A DNA stretch of 64,000 nucleotides, taken from assembly GCA_014379405.1 (NCBI GenBank), contig JACMLU010000018.1:62001-126000 (forward strand), written 5' to 3'. This document shows, piece after piece, positions 53,346 to 61,544 of this stretch. The notes below the pieces were generated by a model. It was not told where the DNA came from and did not search any database. It was given only the letters and a program-made list of their open reading frames with translations. Source of the stretch: Flavobacterium sp. (GTDB lineage: Bacteria; Bacteroidota; Bacteroidia; Flavobacteriales; Flavobacteriaceae). The translations under genes and the position numbers were made by a program. Numbering within the stretch: the stretch's first letter is position 1; the number at the start of each line of letters is the position of its first letter.

Positions 53346-54263
53346 ATGAAAAAAGAATTTTACAGTAACGGAAAACTATTGATCACAGGAGAATACCTGG
53401 TTCTTGATGGAGCCAAAGCTTTTGCCTTACCAACCAAATTTGGTCAAAACCTAATTATCGAAAAAGGAAATAATCAAGAAATAAAATGGACCAGTTTTGA
53501 TTCCGACGGAAGTATTTGGCTAGAAGAAACACTTTCGTTTGAAGACATTTTCCAAAAAAACACATCCAATACAACAACATCCAAAAGGAATACCTTAATA
53601 GAAATCCTGCACCAAGGACATTTATTAAATCCTGATTTGTTTCCTAAATCAGAAGGTTTTCAAATCAAAACGACGCTTACATTTCCTAGAAATTGGGGTT
53701 TGGGTACTTCATCAACCTTGATCAACAATATTGCACAATGGCTAGAAATCGATGCCTTTGTGTTGCTAAACAATAGTTTTGGCGGCAGTGGATACGATAT
53801 TGCCTGTGCCCAAAACAACAATCCTATTTTGTATCATTTGGAAAACGGAAATCCTGTTGTCGAAAAAGTAACTTTCGAACCTGAATTTGCTGATAATTTA
53901 CATTTCGTTTATCTGGACAAAAAACAAAGTAGCAAGGCAGCTATCGCTTCTTATTACAACAACAAGAACGAGGATTTAGCCGAAAACATCGCTGCAATTG
54001 ACTTACTGACAAAAGAAGTTTTACAAGCGAAAACCCTTCGGGAATTTGCCACAGCATTAGAAGAACACGAAGCCGAAATGAGCAACATTCTCGAAATGAA
54101 AACCATAAAAGAATCCTTGTTTCCCGACTTTAATGGCATCATCAAAAGTCTTGGTGCTTGGGGAGGCGATTTTGTATTGGCCATCGCCAAAGAAAACCCG
54201 ACTGATTATTTTAAGGAAAGAGGTTTTAAAACCATTGTTTCTTATAAGGATATGATTTTGTAG
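53346..54263 (+). CDS. GYDIA family GHMP kinase
   Basis: 305 residues from the ATG at 53346; the in-frame TTG at 53319 would place the palindrome inside the coding region. The GHMP fold is shown by the N-terminal NGKLLITGEYLVLDGAKAFALPTKFG, the ATP-binding PRNWGLGTSSTLINNIAQW (about 116-134) and the Bacteroidota-specific NSFGGSGYDIACAQ motif (about 145-158). The position directly behind mvaA suggests a role in mevalonate phosphorylation, but family members have not been linked to one substrate as far as I know. Likely co-transcribed with mvaA. Confidence 0.88.
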   Translation: MKKEFYSNGKLLITGEYLVLDGAKAFALPTKFGQNLIIEKGNNQEIKWTSFDSDGSIWLEETLSFEDIFQKNTSNTTTSKRNTLIEILHQGHLLNPDLFPKSEGFQIKTTLTFPRNWGLGTSSTLINNIAQWLEIDAFVLLNNSFGGSGYDIACAQNNNPILYHLENGNPVVEKVTFEPEFADNLHFVYLDKKQSSKAAIASYYNNKNEDLAENIAAIDLLTKEVLQAKTLREFATALEEHEAEMSNILEMKTIKESLFPDFNGIIKSLGAWGGDFVLAIAKENPTDYFKERGFKTIVSYKDMIL

Positions 54264-54302
54264 TTCTAAAAAATTTCATTTGTTTACTTGCTCTCGTTGT
54301 TG

Positions 54303-54337
54303 GGCACAGAATGCAATTCTGCGCTAGCCGTACACGA
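54303..54337. repeat. REP-like palindrome, copy 1
   Basis: GCACAGAATGCAATTCTGCGC, an imperfect palindrome (CAGAAT/ATTCTG) followed by TAGCCGTACACG. G+C-rich against its surroundings. Resembles Bacteroidota REP-like units; no transposase nearby. Confidence 0.35.
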
Positions 54338-54353
54338 AAAAATTCAGAACATA

Positions 54354-54578
54354 TCAAGAACGTCTGGGTTTTATAATACAGTAAATACCAATAATTATAT
54401 TTAAAGCAATACCGAAATAAATTATAAAATATTGCTCCTTTGTCATACAAGGGGGACAATCTGCATTGTCTAAACAAGGTTCACATTCTATTCCATAAGC
54501 TATATAGCAATATCTCGACAACAGTAAAATATTTAATATTATTAGCTTAGTATAGCATTTTTTAATTGGTAAATTCAT
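54354..54578 (-). CDS. Small Cys-rich membrane protein, candidate immunity-like or orphan peptide
   Basis: 74 residues: first hydrophobic segment (about 12-28), a Cys-rich loop CEPCLDNADCPPCMT (about 33-47, pattern C-x2-C-x5-C-x2-C) and a second hydrophobic helix (YFIIYFGIALNIIIGIYCII) with a basic tail (KPRRS). Two-helix topology puts the Cys loop either side of the membrane. Its ATG lies only seven bases downstream of the stop of a truncated reading frame at 54586-54795, an operon-like spacing. I do not recognise the family; a metal-binding or disulfide-bonded loop is likely. Confidence 0.6.
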   Translation of the reverse strand: MNLPIKKCYTKLIILNILLLSRYCYIAYGIECEPCLDNADCPPCMTKEQYFIIYFGIALNIIIGIYCIIKPRRS

Positions 54579-54585
54579 CGGTTAT

Positions 54586-54795
54586 CTAATTAATTTCATG
54601 CTTAAATTCTTTACCTTCATTCTTTTTATCTTTAGACCAAATTTCATAGGCTTTCACCACATCACTAATAATTTCATCTACATTCCTTTGTTCTACTTTC
54701 CTTTTTTGACCATTAGCCATTATATTATCATCCCATCCTTCATCTAGTTCACTATTTCCTTTGTCATTATCACGATACCTGTCTTTTAAATCAAG
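54586..54795 (-). pseudogene. Truncated reading frame, possible toxin or secreted-protein tail remnant
   Basis: An open frame of 69 codons between stops, with no early start codon (first ATG is internal, about residue 27). Translation gives a highly charged sequence with LKDRYRDNDKGNSELDEGW, MANGQKRKVEQRNVDEII and DVVKAYEIWSKDKKNEGKEFKHEIN at the end. It reads like the C-terminal part of a larger, now lost protein. The frame upstream, beyond one TAA, consists of repeat-derived DNA. Function unknown. Confidence 0.35.
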
Positions 54796-54811
54796 TTAAT
54801 ACCCAAACTCG

Positions 54812-54856
54812 TGTGGCACAGGGTCCTGATAGCGCGGATTTCCAATCCGTGCACGT
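54812..54856. repeat. REP-like palindrome, copy 2
   Basis: GTGGCACAGGGTCCTGATAGCGCGGATTTCCAATCCGTGCAC, with GGATT/AATCC inverted arms on a TTCC-type loop and GTGCAC at one end. G+C-rich island between the remnant and ppiD. Confidence 0.4.
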
Positions 54857-54932
54857 TCCAATACTCTACCAACCAAATCTACTAAAAATATCATTGATTT
54901 CAGAAAAACAATTAGCCATAACCCAAAACAAA

Positions 54933-54958
54933 AAAAATCCCGATTGCTCGGGATTTTT
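54933..54958 (-). terminator. Terminator of ppiD
   Basis: AAAAATCCCGA / TCGGGATTTTT around TTGC, with a T-run on the minus strand. Reverse complement of the accD terminator core at 29101. Confidence 0.9.
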
Positions 54959-54979
54959 ATATTTAAAACAGTTTCAAAT

Positions 54980-57079
54980 CTAGTATTGAAATTTACTTCT
55001 GTTGTCTTTAATTTCGGCAATATCTTTTAACGCTGGAACCACTCTGTTCGCATCTCCTGCGCTTTGCGCTTTTAATTTACTAACATAAGCTGCGTGGCTT
55101 CTCAAAGCTGGTGCTTTGAAAGTGCTTTTGTTCAACACTACATAAACTCCAGTATTTCCTTCGATTGGTGCAGAAAGTTTTCCAGATGCCAATGCGAATG
55201 CGTTTCCAACCACTTTAGGCTCTTGACCAACTCCACCTGTCAAAACTGGGTTATCCATAGTAACATCTACTGCTTGTTGAATTGGTGCGCCAACTGCTTT
55301 TGCAATAGCATCCAATGAACTTCCAGCCATTTTAGCTTTGATTAACTCGGCTTTTTTCTTGTTTTTAAGAATTGGCTCTACATAAGATCTAACCATATCA
55401 ACAGCCATTAATCCTTCTGCATTTACTTTTTTAAGTTTGGCAATCACGTGACCCAAATTAGCTACTTCAAATCTTTTGATAGCTCCAACGTCTGTTCCGT
55501 CTTCAAATGCCCATCTCACGATATTCCTTTGGCTTCCTAATGGTCCAAAAGATTCGTCCATTGCTTTTGCAGTTACCGGCATTGCTACTGTCAATTTCAT
55601 TGCAGCTGCAGTTTTATTAAAATCTTTATCGGTAGCATCCATTTCAAATTTGGTTGCTTGAGTAAACACTTTATCAGAAGTTGCTTCTGAAGCTTCCACT
55701 TTCTGGGCAATAGTTGCCAAACGAACTCCGTCTTGTTTGTCTGTTACCTTGATGATGTGGAAACCAAAAGGAGTTTCTACCAAACCAACTTTTCCGATTG
55801 GGTTACTGAAAACAAAATCATTGAAAGGTTTTACCATTTGGTTTGGACCAAAAAATCCTAAATCACCACCTTGTTGTGCAGATGAATCATCTGATGCCGT
55901 GAAAGCCAACATCAAGAAACTATCTGGACTGGCATTTACTTGAGCCAAAATAGCTTCTGCCTTTGCTTTAGCTTCTTCTTTAGTTCTTTTTTCTTTGGTG
56001 TTAGGCGTTTGAGAACCTTCGTAACCAATAAGAATGTGACTTGCTTTTGCATTCACTCCAACTTTTCTACCCAATGATTTAGAAATACAATAGTATTTTC
56101 CGAACATATAAGGCCCGTAAATTTCGCCTGGAGCCAAGTTGTACAATTTATCAGCATCAATAGCTGGCAAATCTTTTTTGGCTACATAAGTAGAATCATA
56201 AGGAACATCCGAATTTGAATTCACGAATTCAACTACGTTTGTAGCTGATTTAAATCCTGGCAAAGTATCATTTTTCCCGGTTGCTTGATTGTACACCACG
56301 CTTCCTGACAATAAACTGCTTACTTTCGCTTTTACTTCAGCCACATCTTCTGCAGAAGCTTTGTCTTCAATTAAAACATATTCTATTTCGCGAGTTTCGT
56401 CAGCTTTATATTTTTTTTCATTTTTTTTCATGAAAGTAACGATTTCATCATCTGAAACTTTTACATCACTATCTTTAATAGTAGAATACAATCCGGCAAC
56501 ATAAGCAAAACTAGCTTTATTAGACTCCATTTCATATTTCAATTTTCCTTCGCTTTCGGTAGTATAAATTCCAGCTTTAATCAAATTGTTATAAATTTGA
56601 AATTTGGCATTCAACTCGGCGTCTTTTTCACGGTCTTTCAAGAACTGTGCTTGCTCTGGATTAGACTTGAAATACTCCTTGAATTTAGCTTCATCAAACA
56701 TTCCACCAGCGTTCAAGAACAATGGATTTTTTCCAATATTTTGATCGGCTTTCAACACTTCCATGATATGTTTTGCACCCACTCTCAATCCTAATTTATC
56801 AAATTCAGATGTTAGCAAAGCGATGGTCACTTCTTGATCCCAAACTCTATTTGCGGCTGCAGTTGCAGTAATTCCTTGTTGACTTTTTTCAACGTTACTT
56901 ACTTTTATTCTGAAGTCTTCAAATGAAATATCTTTTCCATTTATGCTTCCCACATCTTTAGAAGTACTACCAAAGTTTCCTTTATCAAAAAGACTTGGTA
57001 CTAGAAATGCAAATAATGCGAATGCAATAACCACTATCATTAAAGCGGAACGTTGTCTAATTTTTGCTAAAACTGCCAT
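54980..57079 (-). CDS. ppiD: PpiD-like periplasmic peptidyl-prolyl isomerase / chaperone
   Basis: 699 residues: N-terminal membrane anchor (about 12-30; LMIVVIAFALFAFLVPSLF), SurA_N-like chaperone helices (about 45-200; with NGKDISFEDFRIKV), then a parvulin domain (about 340-450) with KASHILIGYEGSQ, GGDLGFFGPNQMVKPFNDFVFS and PFGFHIIKVTD. A second, more divergent domain follows up to the C-terminus. Typical of the Bacteroidota PpiD, which assists folding of outer-membrane and secreted proteins. Last gene of the coaX-lptC-corC set. Confidence 0.92.
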   Translation of the reverse strand: MAVLAKIRQRSALMIVVIAFALFAFLVPSLFDKGNFGSTSKDVGSINGKDISFEDFRIKVSNVEKSQQGITATAAANRVWDQEVTIALLTSEFDKLGLRVGAKHIMEVLKADQNIGKNPLFLNAGGMFDEAKFKEYFKSNPEQAQFLKDREKDAELNAKFQIYNNLIKAGIYTTESEGKLKYEMESNKASFAYVAGLYSTIKDSDVKVSDDEIVTFMKKNEKKYKADETREIEYVLIEDKASAEDVAEVKAKVSSLLSGSVVYNQATGKNDTLPGFKSATNVVEFVNSNSDVPYDSTYVAKKDLPAIDADKLYNLAPGEIYGPYMFGKYYCISKSLGRKVGVNAKASHILIGYEGSQTPNTKEKRTKEEAKAKAEAILAQVNASPDSFLMLAFTASDDSSAQQGGDLGFFGPNQMVKPFNDFVFSNPIGKVGLVETPFGFHIIKVTDKQDGVRLATIAQKVEASEATSDKVFTQATKFEMDATDKDFNKTAAAMKLTVAMPVTAKAMDESFGPLGSQRNIVRWAFEDGTDVGAIKRFEVANLGHVIAKLKKVNAEGLMAVDMVRSYVEPILKNKKKAELIKAKMAGSSLDAIAKAVGAPIQQAVDVTMDNPVLTGGVGQEPKVVGNAFALASGKLSAPIEGNTGVYVVLNKSTFKAPALRSHAAYVSKLKAQSAGDANRVVPALKDIAEIKDNRSKFQY

Positions 57080-57188
57080 TTTTATTGTTGTTAATTTTTA
57101 TATTCAGGTTGCGAAAATACAATTATCTAATTAATAATTATAGTAGTAGCACTATAATTTGCAAGAAAATTTGATTTACTAAAAAAAA

Positions 57189-58448
57189 TCAATCTTTTAT
57201 TGTCATTTTGACCAATTCTATTTTCTTGTTTGTGGCTTCTTCGATAATAAAATGAAAGGTTCCAATGGTGATTACGTCTCCTTTTTGAGGAATTTCTTTA
57301 GTGAAATCCACAATAAAACCACCGAGTGTACCGTAAGAATCACTCTCAGGAATAGAAAGTTTATAAGTCAGGTTTAGATATTCGACATCCAATCGTGCCG
57401 AAAAAACATAAACACCTTCTTCCAGTTCTTTTTCGGTCAATTCTTCGTCCGAATCGTGTTCGTCTTCAATTTCACCAAAAAGTTCTTCTACAATATCTTC
57501 TATAGTTATAATCCCTGAAGTTCCTCCATATTCGTCCAAGACAACAGCCACGCTTTTTCGTTTTTTCGTCAACAAATTCATCGCATCTTTAATGTAAATC
57601 GTTTCCGGAACAAATTCTACAGGAATTACAATCGACTTGATATTCTTTGGTTTTTTGAACAAATCAAAGGAATGAACATAGCCAATAATATCATCTAACG
57701 AATTTTGATACACCACAATCTTGGAATAGCCAGTTTCTATAAATAAAGTTTTCAATTCGGCTACGGAATCAAACAAATCTACCGCCACAATTTCAGTTCT
57801 TGGACACATCACATCGCGGGCTTTTACTCCCGAAAAATCCAAGGCATTTTGAAACATTTGAATCTCCGAATCCATTTCTTCGTTATCTTCAACGGTACTC
57901 ATTTGCTCCGTGATATAATTTCCCAGTTCTGCTTTGCTGAAATATAGTGGAATATCGTCGCCTTCTGTTTTAAAGAATCTTTTCAATACAAAATCAGAAA
58001 CCCAGATAAAGAAAGAAGAAATATAATAAAACAACAAGTAAAAAGCATAAGCTGGAAGCGCAAAAACCTTGATTAAGGTATTGGCATAAATTTGAAAAAA
58101 AACTTTAGGCAGAAACTTCGCCGTTATCAAAACAACTATGGTAGAAATCAGAGTTTGAAGAATCAAGTTCAGTAAATTCGAAAAATGAAATCCAAAAAAA
58201 TGAAACCAGTACATCAATAAATCGCCCATAAAAAAGCCATAAACTACCAAGGCTATATTGTTGCCAATAAGCATTGATGCGATAAATTTTGATGGTTTTT
58301 CGGTAAGTTTGGTAAGGATGTTAGATATAAAACTATCTTGTTTTTTTTCTATTTCAAGATATATTTTATTGGAAGAAATGAAGGCTATTTCCATTCCCGA
58401 GAAAAAGGCGCATAGTAGTAAACATACTATTATAATACCTATTTCCAT
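57189..58448 (-). CDS. CNNM/HlyC-CorC family membrane protein with CBS domains
   Basis: 419 residues: an N-terminal DUF21/CNNM transmembrane domain (about 1-190; CLLLCAFFSGMEIAFISSNKIYLE, FIASMLIGNNIALVVYGF), a CBS pair (about 205-330; ARDVMCPRTEIVAVDLFDS, VVLDEYGGTSGIITIEDIVEELFGEIEDEHD) and a CorC/HlyC C-terminal domain (ESDSYGTLGGFIVDF). Proposed Mg2+/Co2+ or other ion transport or sensing. GldE is a family member but is expected near ssb and gldD, which are absent here, so I do not use that name. Overlap-tight downstream of the 64-residue protein. Confidence 0.9.
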   Translation of the reverse strand: MEIGIIIVCLLLCAFFSGMEIAFISSNKIYLEIEKKQDSFISNILTKLTEKPSKFIASMLIGNNIALVVYGFFMGDLLMYWFHFFGFHFSNLLNLILQTLISTIVVLITAKFLPKVFFQIYANTLIKVFALPAYAFYLLFYYISSFFIWVSDFVLKRFFKTEGDDIPLYFSKAELGNYITEQMSTVEDNEEMDSEIQMFQNALDFSGVKARDVMCPRTEIVAVDLFDSVAELKTLFIETGYSKIVVYQNSLDDIIGYVHSFDLFKKPKNIKSIVIPVEFVPETIYIKDAMNLLTKKRKSVAVVLDEYGGTSGIITIEDIVEELFGEIEDEHDSDEELTEKELEEGVYVFSARLDVEYLNLTYKLSIPESDSYGTLGGFIVDFTKEIPQKGDVITIGTFHFIIEEATNKKIELVKMTIKD

Positions 58449-58450
58449 AA

Positions 58451-58645
58451 TTAGGGCTTTTTGTTTCTATCTTCAAATTTGTTGGCAAATCTTCTTCTAA
58501 AGAAGAACATAAAAACAGAAAGAACAGCAATTCCCAGAAAAAGAAAATGCTGATCGTTGTCTTGATCCCAAATTTCGACAGCTTTAATAGTAAAAAAAAC
58601 GGCTGCAACAAGATATATATATTGGGTATATTTTAGGTAATTCAT
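58451..58645 (-). CDS. Small two-helix membrane protein
   Basis: 64 residues with two hydrophobic segments (YIYLVAAVFFTIKAVEIW at about 9-26 and FLFLGIAVLSVFMFFF at about 34-49) and a strongly basic end (RRRFANKFEDRNKKP). It lies 17 bases behind lptC and two bases before the CNNM/CorC gene, so it is translated as part of that operon. Family unknown to me. The tight operon context and the stable small size support a real gene rather than a chance frame. Confidence 0.75.
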   Translation of the reverse strand: MNYLKYTQYIYLVAAVFFTIKAVEIWDQDNDQHFLFLGIAVLSVFMFFFRRRFANKFEDRNKKP

Positions 58646-58662
58646 AATTGTATTGTATATAT

Positions 58663-59217
58663 TTAATCAGCCGATAGTACTTCACCGACTATGCTTTGTG
58701 AATTGATAACTTTAAAATCTTTGCTAAAATCGATTCCTGTCCCGTTAGAAACTCCTTTTGGATCCGTAAATTTAAAGCTTTTTTCGGTAAAAAACCATTC
58801 GTTTTTTTGGTCAAAATACAATTGGTCTGTTTCCAAGGTTTGACCATCTTGCGAATTGATTTTTACATTTCCTTTTAAATCAATAATATTTGTTGGCTTG
58901 AAGGAAGTAGCATAATCTGATCTGATATACGTTTTCTTTCCATTCTTATCATATAGAGTGACATCAATTCCTTTTGGAAATTCTGTAAAAGGAAAATCTA
59001 CACTGGCAAACTCCCGCATTTTTGGACTAACCAATACAGCGGTTATTCGGCCTGAATCTGTATATTTCAAGTTAATTTTGTCGGCTTCTCCACTCGGAAC
59101 AAATTCCGAAAAATTACTTTTTTGCACTTCTTTAAAATTACTTTCACATCCAAAGAACAGCGTTATGGCCATAACCAAAACAGGCGTAAGGATTAGGAGT
59201 TTTTTTAATGAAGTCAT
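58663..59217 (-). CDS. lptC: LPS export protein LptC
   Basis: 184 residues beginning with a lipoprotein-like signal (MTSLKKLLILTPVLVMAITLFFGC, Cys at about residue 24). The mature part is one OstA-like domain: VQKSNFSEFVPSGEADKINLKYTDSG, AVLVSPKMREFASVDFPFTEFPKGIDVTLYD, KGNVKINSQDGQTLETDQLYFDQKNEWFFTEKSFKF. The ordered ETDQLYFDQK motif is the LptC hallmark in Bacteroidota. It links the LptBFG transporter to LptA for LPS transport. Other lpt genes lie outside the window. Member of the coaX operon. Confidence 0.92.
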   Translation of the reverse strand: MTSLKKLLILTPVLVMAITLFFGCESNFKEVQKSNFSEFVPSGEADKINLKYTDSGRITAVLVSPKMREFASVDFPFTEFPKGIDVTLYDKNGKKTYIRSDYATSFKPTNIIDLKGNVKINSQDGQTLETDQLYFDQKNEWFFTEKSFKFTDPKGVSNGTGIDFSKDFKVINSQSIVGEVLSAD

Positions 59218-59267
59218 ACGTTAAGCACGAAGCTGATTGTGATTATTTAGAATAGAAAAATTGAATT

Positions 59268-60521
59268 TTAAAAGAATTTACGTTTTACAAACCATTTATC
59301 GTTCAATGTAAAACTCAAACTTATGGTAAAATAGTTTTCCTGAACCAAATTATTAGATGTAGTTCCTTTTTTTCCGAATTCCAATCCCACGTTTAGATTA
59401 GACAAAGAGCCTGTTATAGGCAATCCCATCCCAAAAGTCAAGGCCGTGTCGTTTATTGAAGTTGAATTGACAACAAGTCCCGTTTTTTCATATCTTAAAC
59501 CTCCTCTGTAGGTGATTCTTTGAAGATAACTTGAAAATGGATTTGAGTTAGGTGTATAATATCCACCTACACTATATCTTTGATACTTTTCATAAGTCAC
59601 ATCATCGATGGTGTTGTAATTATTGGCCAATTTACCTACATCCTGAAACGAAACTTCTGCTCCCATAAGCCATTTCTTGGAATCTCCAACTCCTGCACCA
59701 AATGTCCATTTTTGAGGTAATTTCAAATCTGTTTTGCTAGTTTCTTCATCTGAAGCATCTATAACTGCCAAATCAAAAGTTGAATTATAAGCCACAGTTG
59801 CTATACTTCTTGTGTTTTCAGCCTTCAAAGTGCTTTCAGGAGTATAGTACAAACTACTAAATAAAGACAATTTATCATTTAATTTGGCTTTATACATCAT
59901 CCCGATATTAAAATTCACACCTGATAAATTGGTAACGTTCAATTCACGGGATCCACTTGAAATCTCTGGAATATATTCCAAACTGTTACTTTGAATCTTT
60001 CCAAAGTTATAATACGCATTCACCCCAAAATTCAAATTTGGAACTATTTTATATCCAAAACCCAAGAAAACTCTATTCAAACCACCCCAACCATTAAAAC
60101 GTCTGCTGATTTGGGTAGGATCTGGATTTTCATTTGCGATTCTGTATCCTACAGAAGAATAAGGAATCAACCCAAAAGCTCCACCGAATTTTTTACCCAA
60201 AGGAATCCCTAAAGCCAAGTAATCCAATGTTGTTTTTTGCGCTGTAGCCGATTCGCCACCTGATTTTTGTTTGGTATAATTACTTCCTCCACCAATTGTG
60301 AAAGCAGTCCATTTTAAATTGGCATAGCCTGCTGGATTTTGTAAATTAATATGGGTACTGTCTTGAGCCATTGATATGCCTCCCATAGAACGATTCTCAA
60401 GTGTTCCACTAAATTTAACATCACCAATTCCGTAAAAAGAATAAGGGGATGAAGTTCCTTCTTGGGAAAAAGAAACAAGTGTCATAAATAAACATGCACT
60501 TATTATAATTTTTTTAATCAT
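59268..60521 (-). CDS. Outer-membrane barrel protein, FadL/OMPP1-like
   Basis: 417 residues with a signal peptide (about 1-18, ending VSFSQ) and a predicted 14-strand-type barrel. Regions SYGIG..GIGDVKFSG and RSMGGISMAQDSTHINLQNPAGYANL near the N-terminus resemble the FadL hatch segment, then GIPLGKKFGGAFGLIPYSSVGY, and strands to the C-terminus (YFTISLSFTLNDKWFVKRKFF) ending in a terminal Phe. Probably imports hydrophobic compounds, though substrate is inference. Its start overlaps the coaX stop by eight bases, indicating coupled expression. Confidence 0.82.
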   Translation of the reverse strand: MIKKIIISACLFMTLVSFSQEGTSSPYSFYGIGDVKFSGTLENRSMGGISMAQDSTHINLQNPAGYANLKWTAFTIGGGSNYTKQKSGGESATAQKTTLDYLALGIPLGKKFGGAFGLIPYSSVGYRIANENPDPTQISRRFNGWGGLNRVFLGFGYKIVPNLNFGVNAYYNFGKIQSNSLEYIPEISSGSRELNVTNLSGVNFNIGMMYKAKLNDKLSLFSSLYYTPESTLKAENTRSIATVAYNSTFDLAVIDASDEETSKTDLKLPQKWTFGAGVGDSKKWLMGAEVSFQDVGKLANNYNTIDDVTYEKYQRYSVGGYYTPNSNPFSSYLQRITYRGGLRYEKTGLVVNSTSINDTALTFGMGLPITGSLSNLNVGLEFGKKGTTSNNLVQENYFTISLSFTLNDKWFVKRKFF

Positions 60522-61248
60522 TTTTGATTTTATATTGAAATAGTTGGTTCAAACTTTCGAGAAGGAAATTTGAATTGGCAAATATGGTATTTTTTAATCG
60601 TTTAGCCAAAAAAACTGTGTCTCCACCCGTTAAAATTATTATAAATTTTGGATACAATGCCTTATATTCATCTATAAAACCGTCAATTTCATAGACCAAT
60701 CCATTTACCACGCCAGAATGTATGGATTCTGAGGTGGATTTCCCGACAAAATGTTCTGGATTGTCCAATTCCAACAACGGAAGTTTTGCCGTAAAATTAT
60801 GCAAGGAAGCATAGCGCAACTGCAAACCTGGCGAAATCGCTCCACCCAGATAATTGTTGGATTCATCGATAAAATCATAGGTAATACAAGTTCCTGCATC
60901 AATAACCAACCGATTCTGGTTCGGGAACTGCAAGGTTGCGCCAGCAGCATTCACCATCCTGTCTATTCCTAAAGTTTGGGGCGTTGCATAACGGTTAATA
61001 AACGGAAAATAATCGTTGTGGGAAACAAAATGAACTTTTACATGGTTTTCGAAGGTTGAAAAAGACTGTTTTTCCACATCGGAAACAGAAGAAACCACCA
61101 AATGGGTTAGTTTTTCGTATTTTTTAAAAATATTTTGAATATTTTTTTCGAGTTCTGTTTTCAAGAAAACAAAGTTCTCCAAAATGGTAGTACCCTCAAA
61201 AACAGCCGCTTTAATTCTGGTATTCCCAACATCAATCGCTAGAATCAT
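60514..61248 (-). CDS. coaX: Type III pantothenate kinase
   Basis: 244-residue ASKHA-fold kinase for the first step of coenzyme A synthesis, not feedback-inhibited by CoA. Motifs: ILAIDVGNTRIKAAVFEG at the N-terminus, TLGIDRMVNAAGA (about 97-109), VIDAGTCITYDFIDE (about 117-131) with the conserved Asp, and GGAISPGLQLRYASLHNFTAKLP. Length is typical. First gene of a minus-strand operon (coaX, FadL-like protein, lptC, small membrane protein, CorC-like, ppiD). Confidence 0.96.
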   Translation of the reverse strand: MILAIDVGNTRIKAAVFEGTTILENFVFLKTELEKNIQNIFKKYEKLTHLVVSSVSDVEKQSFSTFENHVKVHFVSHNDYFPFINRYATPQTLGIDRMVNAAGATLQFPNQNRLVIDAGTCITYDFIDESNNYLGGAISPGLQLRYASLHNFTAKLPLLELDNPEHFVGKSTSESIHSGVVNGLVYEIDGFIDEYKALYPKFIIILTGGDTVFLAKRLKNTIFANSNFLLESLNQLFQYKIKND

Positions 61249-61300
61249 AATTTAAATTTAACGGTACGAAGATACGAATTGATTTTTTTTAAAAATTGTT

Positions 61301-61330
61301 TTGGATAAATTAAAAATCGTTCTATATTTG
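61301..61330 (+). promoter_or_regulatory. Predicted tRNA-Phe promoter
   Basis: TTG (61301-61303), 19 bases, TATATTTG (61323-61330): full match to the Bacteroidota consensus. The mature tRNA begins 59 bases after the -7 box. Confidence 0.7.
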
Positions 61331-61389
61331 CACCCGCAAACAAGTACAATGAACTCTTAATAAAATAAGAGCAAACTAACTTCCAGCAT

Positions 61390-61465
61390 GGTGCCTTAGC
61401 TCAGATGGTAGAGCAATGGACTGAAAATCCATGTGTCCCTGGTTCGATCCCTGGAGGCACCACCA
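61390..61465 (+). tRNA. tRNA-Phe (GAA)
   Basis: 76 bases with encoded CCA. Acceptor stem GGTGCCT/AGGCACC, D-stem GCTC/GAGC, anticodon stem ATGGA/TCCAT with loop CTGAAAA (anticodon GAA, bases 61423-61425), variable loop GTGTC, T-loop TTCGATC. The T-stem is CCTGG/CCTGG and so has a central U-U mismatch. A hairpin terminator follows directly. Confidence 0.97.
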
Positions 61466-61494
61466 AAACCCACTCAACCGAGTGGGTTTTTTGT
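61465..61494 (+). terminator. Terminator of tRNA-Phe
   Basis: AAAACCCACTC / GAGTGGGTTTT around a 4-base AACC loop, then T-rich DNA. The left arm begins at the last base of the encoded CCA. Confidence 0.88.
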
Positions 61495-61544
61495 TTTATA
61501 CCTGCTTTTGTCTTAATTTGAAATTTTCGAAAAAAAAACAAAAA

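Noticed and set aside
54226..54477. 83-codon minus-strand frame
   Set aside because: Overlaps the GHMP kinase end and the Cys-rich membrane gene in another frame; crosses the REP-like palindrome.
54796..55020. 74-codon minus-strand frame ending ...NPRYQDPVPHEFGY
   Set aside because: Overlaps the ppiD end, its terminator and the REP-like palindrome; the odd C-terminus comes from repeat DNA. It is in the same frame as the 54586-54795 remnant, separated by one TAA, but I do not regard it as a gene.
57189..58448. Naming the CNNM/CorC protein GldE
   Set aside because: GldE belongs to this family, but the neighbours expected for gldE (ssb, gldD) are absent; the operon here is coaX-lptC-ppiD.
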